From: Nitrosomonadales bacterium
GTDB lineage: Bacteria; Pseudomonadota; Gammaproteobacteria; Burkholderiales; Gallionellaceae
Assembly (NCBI GenBank): GCA_023259015.1
Contig: JAHFRC010000007.1
Location: 1 to 44,676 of the forward strand
Direction of reading: 5' to 3'
DNA length: 44,676 nt
This document shows positions 28,925 to 36,457 of this stretch, one piece after another. Under the pieces are notes generated by a model, which was not told the DNA's origin, searched no databases, and saw only the letters and a list, made by a program, of their open reading frames with translations. How positions within the stretch are numbered: position 1 is the stretch's first letter; each line of letters opens with the position of its first letter. The position numbers and the translations under genes were made by a program.

Positions 28925-29079
28925 ACTATGCGACAGTGCCGACTTTAAGATGCAGTCCACGAAGCAAGACGCGCGGTTGTGTCATTCACAACAAGCGGCT
29001 TGCGACGCAGGAATTCGCTTAAATCGGCCTGTCCCTCCGGGTTGTGGCCAAAAGCGGCGTCTGCTGCGTTACTCGGCTT

Positions 29080-29100
29080 GCCAATGGAACGACCATTGGC
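29080..29100. repeat. Hairpin inside the MITE-like element
   Basis: Eight-base perfect stem GCCAATGG/CCATTGGC with loop AACGA. It lacks a T tract, so a terminator role is not indicated. It may be a structural part of the element. Confidence 0.6.
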
Positions 29101-29148
29101 TTCACCTCGCGCCTTGCATTCATCCGTTTTTGGCCAGCAACGCATGGG

Positions 29149-29171
29149 TGGATTATTTACGGACAAGTTCT
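29149..29171 (-). repeat. Right terminal inverted repeat of the MITE-like element
   Basis: Perfect inverted match over 23 bases to 28902-28924. It ends GGACAAGTTCT on the plus strand. Confidence 0.85.
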
Positions 29172-29542
29172 AACTTCCGATGTATCACCCTCAATATGCG
29201 CCCACTCGCGCAAGACAAGGAGTTGGTTTTTTGACTTTGGTTATGCGGATATGAATTCATTTTTGTATGGTTAATATTCTGCGATAATGCAGTTGCGCTT
29301 GATGCCAGTAACTTAAAATGGCAAATTCAAGAGCCAAGCGCAACAGCCAACACTTGGCAGCAGTTTCAGCCAATTCCACATTATGCAGGAGTTCGCTGCA
29401 ACTCTTTGCCGGTGATGTGAACCAGACCAACTGCCTGATAGCGCATTATGCAGAACTGCAAAAACAGGCTCTCGCTACAAGCGGGGGTTTGGCTATAATT
29501 TTCCGGTTGCTATTCGAAGTGATTTGATAAGGTTTAATTGAA
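29172..29542. other. AT-rich intergenic region upstream of the first GT41 gene
   Basis: 371 bases. A 69-codon open frame (29318-29527) has no recognisable similarity and no good ribosome site, so it is not called. Inverted repeat GTTGCGCTT (29292-29300) / AAGCGCAAC (29336-29344). CATTATGCAG occurs twice, near 29378 and 29443. The region most likely carries the promoter of the downstream genes. Confidence 0.45.
29494..29499 (+). promoter_or_regulatory. Candidate -10 element TATAAT for the first GT41 gene
   Basis: Exact consensus TATAAT, 43 bases before the ATG at 29543. The position expected for -35 (29471-29476, CTCGCT) is poor, so any promoter here would be weak or activator-dependent. Confidence 0.35.
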
Positions 29543-31723
29543 ATGGCGAGCATAAAGCCGGGAAAAGGCGACCCATGCTCCTGCGGTAGCGGGAAGACAT
29601 TTGAAAAATGCTGCATGGAATGGTACGAATCCGCCAAGCCTAAAGTTGCCGGGAAGAAAGCGGCGCCCACCGCAGCCGAATGCAACCAGCTTGAAGCCTT
29701 GTTTAGCGCCGGACGCCTTGCAGAGCTGGAGGGCCGTGCGCGCTTGCTGCTTGAGAAGTATCCGGAATCCGGATTTGTCTGGAATTTATTGGGCGCATCC
29801 CTTCAGATGCAGGGCAAGGATGGCTTGGCTGCATTGCAGAATGCCACGAAATTTTTGCCTAATGATGCCGATGCGCACAGCAATCTGGGCAACGTCCTCG
29901 GCGATCTGGGTCGGCTGGACGAGGCCGAGGCCTGTTACCGGCGGGCGTTGCGGATCGATCCGCACAACGCCAATGTGCTCAGCAACCTGGGCATCACCCT
30001 CGGCGACTTGGGTCGGCTGGACGAGGCCGAGGCCTGTTACCGGCGGGCACTGAAAATTAAACCCGCCATCGCTGAGGTGCATATCAACCTGGGCAAAATA
30101 CTCGGTGACTCGGGTCGTCTTGCTGAGGCCGAGGCCTGTTACCGGCGCGCGCTAAAAATCAATTCCGGCATTGCCGAGGCGCATGGCAATTTGGGCAATA
30201 TATTCCGGAAACTGGGCCGGCTGGACGAAGCCGAGGCATGTTACCGGCAGGCGGTCAGGATCAAACCGAATTACGCCGAGGCACATCACAATCTGGGCAA
30301 CATCCTCAGGGATATGGAGCGGCTGGACGAGGCTGAAGCATGCTGTCGACGGGCTCTGGAGATCAAACCCAGTTACGTTGAGGCATATCACAATCTGGGT
30401 AATGTCCTGCAAAAGTTAGGGCAACTCGATAAAGCAATAGCATGCTATCGTCGCACCTTGGAGATTAAGCCCGATTACGTCGAGGCGTATAATAACCTGC
30501 TTTTCGGCAGCAATTATCTGCCAAACCAGTCACCGGCGCAGTTGCTGGCCGAGGCGCGGCGCTATGGCGAACTGGTGGCGCGGCAAGCACGCCCATACAA
30601 GGCGTGGAACTGCGTTCCAGACCCGGCCCGCTGCTTGCGCGTGGGCATAGTGTCCGGCGATCTGCGCGCGCACCCGGTTGGCTATTTTTTGAAAAGTGCG
30701 CTGGCGGCGCTGTCTGCACACGCCGCAGGCCGACTGGAATTATTCGCCTACCACAATAATATTCGCGCAGATGCGGTAAGCGAGCGGATCAAGGCCTGCT
30801 GCCGTGACTGGCATACTGTGGCGGCGCTTTCCGACGAAAACCTTGCCCGGCTGATACACGACGACGGCATCGACATCCTGCTCGACCTCGCCGGCCATAC
30901 TGCCCATAACCGGCTGTCTGTTTTCGCCTGGAAACCCGCCCCCATACAGGCTGCATGGCTCGGCTATTTAGCTACTACCGGGGTGGCAGCCATGGATTAC
31001 CTTATTGCCGATGCATGGACGCTGCCGGAAACCGAGGAGGCGCATTTCACCGAAAAAATATGGCGCCTGCCGGAAACCTACCTGTGCTTCACCCCGCCGG
31101 ATGTGGAAGAGAAAGTCGCCCCGCTTCCCGCGCTGGCTAATGGTTACGTCACCTTTGGTAGCTTCAACAACCTGACCAAGATGAATGATGACGTAGTGGC
31201 GCTATGGGCGCGCGTGCTTGCGTCGATACCGAACAGCCAGCTGTTCCTCAAAACCAAGCAATTTGAAGAAGCGTCGGTGCGGCAAAGCACCGTGGAGCGC
31301 TTCGCCGTGCACGGCATCGGCGCCGACCGGCTGGTTCTGAAGGAACCCGTCCCGCGCGCGGAATATCTGGCGCCCTACCGGCAGGTGGACATCGCCCTCG
31401 ATCCGTTCCCTTATCCGGGCATCACTACCAGCGTCGAGAGCTTGTGGATGGGTGTGCCGGTGCTGACTCTGACAGGAGAAAGCTTCATGTCGCGCCAAGG
31501 AATCGGCCTGCTGATGAACGCCGGCCTGTCCGAATGGATCGCAATTGATGCCGACGACTATGTGGCCAAGGCTATAGCGCACGCGGGCGACTTGCAACGG
31601 TTGGCGGCCTTACACAACGGGCTGCGGCAACAGGTTGTGGCGTCACCGATCTTTGACGCCCTGCGCTTTGCCAAAAATTTCGAAGCCGCCTTGCGCGGCA
31701 TGTGGCAAAAATGGTGCGGGTAA
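29543..31723 (+). CDS. SEC-C/TPR/GT41 glycosyltransferase, copy 1
   Basis: 726 residues. A SEC-C zinc motif lies at the N-terminus (DPCSCGSGKTFEKCC, Cys12, 14, 23, 24). A spacer follows, then six full 34-residue TPRs plus a half repeat (about 109-325). The GT41 domain, the O-GlcNAc transferase type, covers about 350-720. Motifs matching human OGT include LIHDDGIDILLDLAGHTAHN, KPAPIQAAWLGYLATTG, SFNNLTKMNDDVVALWARVL, DIALDPFPYPGITTS and ASPIFDALRFAKNFEAAL. GT41 enzymes glycosylate Ser/Thr (or Asn for HMW1C types) of proteins. Target unknown; proximity to flagellar genes makes flagellin a candidate. Ten bases before its paralogue. Confidence 0.9.
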   Translation: MASIKPGKGDPCSCGSGKTFEKCCMEWYESAKPKVAGKKAAPTAAECNQLEALFSAGRLAELEGRARLLLEKYPESGFVWNLLGASLQMQGKDGLAALQNATKFLPNDADAHSNLGNVLGDLGRLDEAEACYRRALRIDPHNANVLSNLGITLGDLGRLDEAEACYRRALKIKPAIAEVHINLGKILGDSGRLAEAEACYRRALKINSGIAEAHGNLGNIFRKLGRLDEAEACYRQAVRIKPNYAEAHHNLGNILRDMERLDEAEACCRRALEIKPSYVEAYHNLGNVLQKLGQLDKAIACYRRTLEIKPDYVEAYNNLLFGSNYLPNQSPAQLLAEARRYGELVARQARPYKAWNCVPDPARCLRVGIVSGDLRAHPVGYFLKSALAALSAHAAGRLELFAYHNNIRADAVSERIKACCRDWHTVAALSDENLARLIHDDGIDILLDLAGHTAHNRLSVFAWKPAPIQAAWLGYLATTGVAAMDYLIADAWTLPETEEAHFTEKIWRLPETYLCFTPPDVEEKVAPLPALANGYVTFGSFNNLTKMNDDVVALWARVLASIPNSQLFLKTKQFEEASVRQSTVERFAVHGIGADRLVLKEPVPRAEYLAPYRQVDIALDPFPYPGITTSVESLWMGVPVLTLTGESFMSRQGIGLLMNAGLSEWIAIDADDYVAKAIAHAGDLQRLAALHNGLRQQVVASPIFDALRFAKNFEAALRGMWQKWCG
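29907..30048 (+). repeat. Near-identical DNA repeat between adjacent TPR units
   Basis: A 40-base tract at 29907-29946 recurs without change at 30009-30048, exactly 102 bases (34 codons) later. A third, diverged copy begins near 30110. This is internal to the first GT41 gene and suggests recent TPR duplication or gene conversion between repeats. Confidence 0.85.
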
Positions 31724-31733
31724 TAACATTGAG

Positions 31734-33812
31734 ATGGCGGGCATGAAACCGGAAAAAAACGACCCATGTCCCTGCGGCAGCGGCAAAACATATGAAAAAT
31801 GCTGCCAGGAATGGTACCAGTCCACCAAGCCAAAATTTGCCGAAAAAAAAACTGCACCCACCGCAGCAGAGTGTAGCCAGCTTGAAGCTTTATTGAAGAC
31901 CGGGCATTCGGCGGAGCTGGAAAGACAGACCCGCTTATTGCTTGAGCAATATCCAGAGTCCGGATATGTTTTGAATTTGTTGGGTGTATCTCTTCAGATG
32001 CAAGGTAAAGACAATCTATTTGCCTTTGAGAAAGCGGCGAAGTTCTTGCCCAATGATGTCAATGTACTTAACAATTTAGGCAACGCCCTAAGCGACCTGA
32101 ACCGGCTGGACGAGGCCGAGGCTATTTACCGGCGGGTGCTGCATAATAACCCGCTTAACGCTATGGCACTCAGCAACATGGGAGCCGCACTCAGGTGTAT
32201 GGGCAGGCTAAACGAAGCCGAAGCCATCTGTCGGCGAGCGTTACAGATCAAGCACGATTTCGTTGAGGCGCATAATAATCTTGGCAATATCCTTGAAGAT
32301 CAGGGTCGCATATCCGAAGCTGAAGCAAGTTACAGAAGGGCGCTGGAAATCAGGCCAAATCAAGTTGACGCACATAATAATCTGGGCAACCTGTTTTTGA
32401 GATTGGGCCAGTTTTTCAAAGCAGAAGCATGCTATCGGCGGGCGCTGGAGATCAAACCGGATTGTATCGAGGCGTATGGCAATCTGGGCAATGTCCTGCA
32501 AAGTCTCGGAAAATTCGATGAAGCGGTGTTGAGCTATCAACGTGCGCTGGAGATCAAACCCGATTTTGCTGATGCACTCAGCAACCTGCTCTTTATCTAC
32601 AACCTTTTGCCTGACCAACCCCCGGCAAAGTTGCTGGCTGAAGCGCGGCGTTATGGTGAACTGGTGGCGAGGCAAGCACGTCCATACAAGTCATGGAATG
32701 GTGTGCCAGATATTGCGCGGTGCTTGCGCGTAGGATTGGTTTCCGGCGACCTGCGCGAACACGCGGTTGGTTTTTTTCTTGAGGGTGCGCTGTCTGCGCA
32801 CGCCGCAGGCCGGCTGGAATTTACTGCCTATTCCAATCACCATTGCATTGATGCAGTAACCGGGCGGATCAAGAAAAGCTGTCGTGGCTGGCATTCCGTA
32901 GCAGCGCTTTCAGATGAAAATCTTGCCCGGCTGATTCATGACGACGGCATTGACATCCTGCTTGACCTCTCCGGCCATACCAGCCATGACCGGTTGCCGG
33001 TATTCGCATGGAAGCCCGCACCCATTCAGGTCGCTTGGCTGGGTTATTTTGCCACCACCGGCGTGGCGGCTATGGATTACCTCATCGCCGACCCGTGGAC
33101 GCTGCCGGAAACGGAAGGAATTTATTTCACCGAAAAAATCTGGAGACTGCCTGAAACCCGGCTTTGCTTCACTCCTCCCGACACAGATGTGGCAGTTGCA
33201 CCGCTTCCCGCGCTGACTAACGGTTACGTCACTTTTGGTTGTTTCAACAACCTGGCCAAGATGAACGATAACGTAGTGGCGCTATGGGCGCGTGTGCTTG
33301 AATCCGTGCCGGGCAGCCGCCTGCTCCTGAAAGCCAAACAGCTCAATGAAATTGTGGTGCGGCAAAGTGTCGTCGAGCGGTTTGCGGCCCACGGCATCGG
33401 CGCCGACCGGATACTGCTGGAGGGCTCAGAGGCAAGGGCGAAATACTTTGCCGCCTACCATCGCGTGGATATTGCCCTCGATCCATTTCCCTTTACGGGC
33501 GGCACCACGAGTGCCGAAGGTTTGTGGATGGGTGTGCCGGTGCTGACCCTGGAGGGGGAACGTTTCCTGTCGCGCCAGGGAGTTGGCCTGCTGATGAACG
33601 CCGGCCTGCCCGAGTGGGTTGCAGCCGATGCCGACGATTATGTGACCAAGGCAATATCACACACGGGCGACTTGCAACGGCTGGCGACCCTGCGTAGCGG
33701 GCTGCGGCAACAGGTACTGGCATCACCGATCTTCGATGCCCCGCGCTTTGCCCGTAATCTTGAAGCCGCATTGCGCGGCATGTGGGCGCAGTGGTGCGAC
33801 CAACAACAATGA
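31734..33812 (+). CDS. SEC-C/TPR/GT41 glycosyltransferase, copy 2
   Basis: 692 residues from ATG 31734, which starts ten bases after copy 1; earlier in-frame starts lie inside copy 1. Same layout: SEC-C motif DPCPCGSGKTYEKCCQEW, five full TPRs plus a half repeat, and the GT41 domain (IHDDGIDILLDLSGHTSHD, KPAPIQVAWLGYFATTG, CFNNLAKMNDNVVALWARVL, DIALDPFPFTGGTTSAEGL). It is 34 residues shorter than copy 1, the length of one TPR. The GT domain is highly alike, while the TPRs differ more. This suggests a shared reaction with different protein targets. Tandem duplication is evident. Confidence 0.9.
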   Translation: MAGMKPEKNDPCPCGSGKTYEKCCQEWYQSTKPKFAEKKTAPTAAECSQLEALLKTGHSAELERQTRLLLEQYPESGYVLNLLGVSLQMQGKDNLFAFEKAAKFLPNDVNVLNNLGNALSDLNRLDEAEAIYRRVLHNNPLNAMALSNMGAALRCMGRLNEAEAICRRALQIKHDFVEAHNNLGNILEDQGRISEAEASYRRALEIRPNQVDAHNNLGNLFLRLGQFFKAEACYRRALEIKPDCIEAYGNLGNVLQSLGKFDEAVLSYQRALEIKPDFADALSNLLFIYNLLPDQPPAKLLAEARRYGELVARQARPYKSWNGVPDIARCLRVGLVSGDLREHAVGFFLEGALSAHAAGRLEFTAYSNHHCIDAVTGRIKKSCRGWHSVAALSDENLARLIHDDGIDILLDLSGHTSHDRLPVFAWKPAPIQVAWLGYFATTGVAAMDYLIADPWTLPETEGIYFTEKIWRLPETRLCFTPPDTDVAVAPLPALTNGYVTFGCFNNLAKMNDNVVALWARVLESVPGSRLLLKAKQLNEIVVRQSVVERFAAHGIGADRILLEGSEARAKYFAAYHRVDIALDPFPFTGGTTSAEGLWMGVPVLTLEGERFLSRQGVGLLMNAGLPEWVAADADDYVTKAISHTGDLQRLATLRSGLRQQVLASPIFDAPRFARNLEAALRGMWAQWCDQQQ

Positions 33813-33858
33813 GATAACACATGGTTGTCGAATGGAATGAACAACCATTCAAATGGAC

Positions 33859-35790
33859 TTACTTTGCTGCCTCATCGCTTAATGTGCGGTCAGCACAATT
33901 AGCTTCAGCACCTGCCGCTTCTTTTAAGCGCCTGGTTTTCTTGTATACCGTTGACAGCAGACAATATGCCCGCAATTCGGGTGGCGTTTGTTCCAATGCG
34001 GCGCGTAGCGGGGCTTCCGCTTTGGCAACATACCCGCTGCCCATCAAGGCCAGGCCCAAATTATAGAAGGCTTGTCCGCGCATGGGTTCTGGGAGGCGCT
34101 GTGAATCAACAGCGGCGCGCAGATGGACTATTGCATTTATATATCTCCTGTCTTCCGCCATCCATAGCCCGGCGTTGTAGCGCACCGAAGCATTGTCGGG
34201 AAATTGCTTGGCCAAAGAATCCCATTGTGCCGCAAAAATATCCCTGCAACGCCCCCACATGCTGCTTATAGGGGGATTCCATTTGGCTTGAACAGGCGGC
34301 TTATTCAGGGCAAGCCCCAGTTTATTGAGCAGGGCCACTACTTCCCCGGGTCCGCCGGTAGCATTGGCTACCGCATAGTCTGCATCTATCAGCCTAACCG
34401 TGATATCCTGGAGCTCAGGGGTGGTTATACTATCGGCTGTATCCCTTGCTTCGCGAAGCAATCCTTGCGGCAACTGGACTGAAAATATTTTATAGATGGC
34501 GGGCGCGTAGTATCCGGGAAAGGCGCGGAAGTCGCTATCTACAAGCACCTCATGGCTAAACCAGTCACGTGGCCGTTCCATATTCTGGAAACCCCATGAC
34601 AAAGCGATGGTGAGCAACAGAATGGCGCGCGGCACGGGTTTCAAACGCCAGGACAGGACGGTCAGCAGCATTACGGCCGGCCACGCCGCAAGAGCTAGCC
34701 ATCGGTCTGAAACAAGCGAGGGTGCAGCAAAAGGAATCAGTTGAATGTAGGGCAGGCAGAGCAGAAAAAAACTGGCCACTGCAAAACTTTCCATGGAACG
34801 TTTGCGCAAAAACATTATTGTGCCGGCCACAGCCGCTGCCAGAGTTGCCACTCCCAGCACGATCATGGCTGGAAGGTATGTATCCTCAAGCACCGGGTAA
34901 AAAAAATGGCGGCTTTCCGGACTGACGGAAAGGCGGGCCAGCCACCCAAGCACAGCCAGAGTTCGTGAGACTGCCTCAATTCCAAAATAATAGCTCAACC
35001 TTTCCGTGCTGCCCCATTTGCTGGCAATAAAAACCAGGTTCAGTAAAACGGCCAGAAGCAATATGGCGAAGAGCCACAGCAAATGGGAGTGGCGCCGGTA
35101 CGTTGCAGGGATGTCGAGCCAGAACGCCAGCCAGAGCAGGGCAATGACTGGTGCTACAGTGACATAGGATGTTTTCGAGAGCATCACTGCCAAAAAAGCC
35201 ACCAGCGTTGCGGCGGCATAGGGTGCTGAAAGCCCGAGCTCCCGCTTTGCGCGCAGGGCAAACCAGAGCGCAAGCATTGAAAACAGGCTGGCAAGCAAGT
35301 ATTTGCGCCCGCTGATCCACACTACAGGTTCGATCATGATGGGATGCAGCGCAAATAATGCGGTGGTTGCCGCCGCAGCCCAAGGTGCGCTTGCAATATC
35401 CGCCGGGTGGAAGTAGCGCCACAGGCCTGATGTCACGGCGTATAGCAGCGGCAGGCAGAGCAGATACAGGATGATGTTGTGCAACCGGAACGCAGCAGGA
35501 TTCAACCCGAACAATGTCATGTCGAGCCAGTAGGAAAGATCACGCAACGGAAGGAACTCAGAAAAAACATTGTATGGCTTGGTAAAGAGACGCCATAGCT
35601 CGGTCAGGTGCAGCCCCGCCAGTCTGGTATTCTTGGTGATGTAGTATCCATCATCAGAAATAAACGGGTAGTTGAGCGCCTGCATGTAGGCGGCAACTGC
35701 TGCCGCAACTGCGGCCAATACCAGCGCTATGGGTGCAAATCGCCGCATGCGCACATGCGAGGAAGACAGATTCTTTTCTTCAGGCTTCAT
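33859..35790 (-). CDS. TMTC-like GT-C membrane glycosyltransferase with C-terminal TPRs
   Basis: 643 residues. About ten to twelve membrane segments fill residues 18-430. The first outer loop has the GT-C acidic pair in NYPFISDDGYYITKN. The FALHPIMIEPVVWISGRKYL segment matches the conserved FxxHPxxxExVxxxxGRxxL pattern of TMTC O-mannosyltransferases and their bacterial relatives. The C-terminal 150 residues hold TPR-like helices (ASVRYNAGLWMAEDRRYINA, GQAFYNLGLALMGSGYVAKA). These enzymes use lipid-linked sugars on the periplasmic side. It converges on the GT41 pair. Substrate and donor unknown; function inferred from family only. Confidence 0.75.
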   Translation of the reverse strand: MKPEEKNLSSSHVRMRRFAPIALVLAAVAAAVAAYMQALNYPFISDDGYYITKNTRLAGLHLTELWRLFTKPYNVFSEFLPLRDLSYWLDMTLFGLNPAAFRLHNIILYLLCLPLLYAVTSGLWRYFHPADIASAPWAAAATTALFALHPIMIEPVVWISGRKYLLASLFSMLALWFALRAKRELGLSAPYAAATLVAFLAVMLSKTSYVTVAPVIALLWLAFWLDIPATYRRHSHLLWLFAILLLAVLLNLVFIASKWGSTERLSYYFGIEAVSRTLAVLGWLARLSVSPESRHFFYPVLEDTYLPAMIVLGVATLAAAVAGTIMFLRKRSMESFAVASFFLLCLPYIQLIPFAAPSLVSDRWLALAAWPAVMLLTVLSWRLKPVPRAILLLTIALSWGFQNMERPRDWFSHEVLVDSDFRAFPGYYAPAIYKIFSVQLPQGLLREARDTADSITTPELQDITVRLIDADYAVANATGGPGEVVALLNKLGLALNKPPVQAKWNPPISSMWGRCRDIFAAQWDSLAKQFPDNASVRYNAGLWMAEDRRYINAIVHLRAAVDSQRLPEPMRGQAFYNLGLALMGSGYVAKAEAPLRAALEQTPPELRAYCLLSTVYKKTRRLKEAAGAEANCADRTLSDEAAK

Positions 35791-35899
35791 GGTGCTGTTT
35801 CTTCATTAGGGGCATTCTTATGGCGGACGGCTTTGGCATGCATCGGTTTTTCAAACTAATTGGCCAACTTATTTATTTCCGAGAACGTGTAAAACACAC

Positions 35900-35972
35900 G
35901 CAAGCACGATTGCAACTGTTTCAATGCAGTGTATAGCGGGGCTTCTGCTTTAGCAATATACAGACCCGCCAT
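35900..35972 (-). pseudogene. Decayed fragment of a second TMTC-like gene 3' end
   Basis: The plus-strand bases at about 35919-35972 match 33988-34043, inside the TMTC-like gene, at roughly 70-75% by eye; both contain AGCGGGGCTTC and a following GCTTT-GCAA. Minus-strand translation gives YIAKAEAPLYTALKQL against YVAKAEAPLRAALEQT in the intact gene. The reading then drifts and stops. A second copy, now mostly lost, must have existed upstream of the intact gene in the same orientation. Confidence 0.6.
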
Positions 35973-35987
35973 GCATGCAGAGGGGCG

Positions 35988-36433
35988 TACACTAAAACGA
36001 ACGTACGTTGATTCAAGCTAAACTCCAGCAAGGATTCAAGCCTGCCGCAATTACAGCAAACATGGAGCGGCTTCATTCTTGTATTTCACGTGGATTGGTC
36101 CGTAATAGCTGGAAGGCGTTGTGGAACAAAGCCAGTGCTGGCCAGCAACAGGGCTTGTCGCCTGAGCAGATAACCGGTGCACAGGAGCATGCGAATGAAC
36201 TTGTCTGGCTGTGTCACGAAATTATTTGCCAAGCAATCTACGCGATGCCAAAAGGCCCATACCTACCCGTTTTCTCACAGTCACGGCCCGATAGCATTGC
36301 ATGGAAACTCAGCACACGGCCCAGAAAATCGCTAAACTGGAGGTGTCCAGCAGAGCGCTTCCTTTATGAAGATGCTTTTGGCCTTAAATCTTTCTGGGCT
36401 GATAAACTTAACTTTGTTGCGCCTGGATATTGA
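35988..36433 (+). pseudogene. IS30-family transposase remnant
   Basis: The translation NERTLIQAKLQQGFKPAAIT, a decayed SCISRGLVRNSW (compare STISREIRRN), GLSPEQITG and CHEIICQAIYAMPKG follow the order of IS30 transposase N-terminal motifs (HTH, SRE, LSPEQI, SHETIYQAIY). A stop codon interrupts the beginning (about 35991). Spacing between motifs is shortened, and the DDE catalytic domain is absent. After about 36270 the frame no longer resembles a transposase. No terminal repeats were found. It lies between the TMTC-like fragment and the helicase gene. Confidence 0.7.
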
Positions 36434-36457
36434 AACCGCCCAGTTTTATTTTTCTCC

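Larger units (their letters stand above)
28902..29171. mobile_element. MITE-like element, 270 bp, perfect 23-bp terminal inverted repeats
   Basis: Both ends carry the same 23 bases in inverted orientation (28902-28924 and 29149-29171; outer bases AGAACTTGTCC). Similarity continues inward for about eight more bases, ending in ATGCG, with two mismatches. The interior has no transposase reading frame and contains a perfect 8-bp hairpin at 29080-29100 (GCCAATGG/CCATTGGC, five-base loop). The flanking bases do not show an obvious target-site duplication. Size, ends and lack of genes fit a non-autonomous transposable element. The parent transposon is unknown to me. Confidence 0.75.

Noticed and set aside
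29318-29527. 69-codon open frame upstream of the first GT41 gene
   Set aside because: No ribosome site, no recognisable family, and it overlaps the likely promoter region.
29860-30500. Periodic DNA repeats considered as a CRISPR-like or satellite array
   Set aside because: The 102-base period equals one 34-residue TPR and stays in frame within a clear protein. The repeats diverge as coding repeats do.
31635-31733. Extended N-terminus for the second GT41 gene
   Set aside because: The extension lies in the 3' end of copy 1. ATG 31734 aligns exactly with the start of copy 1 before the SEC-C motif.
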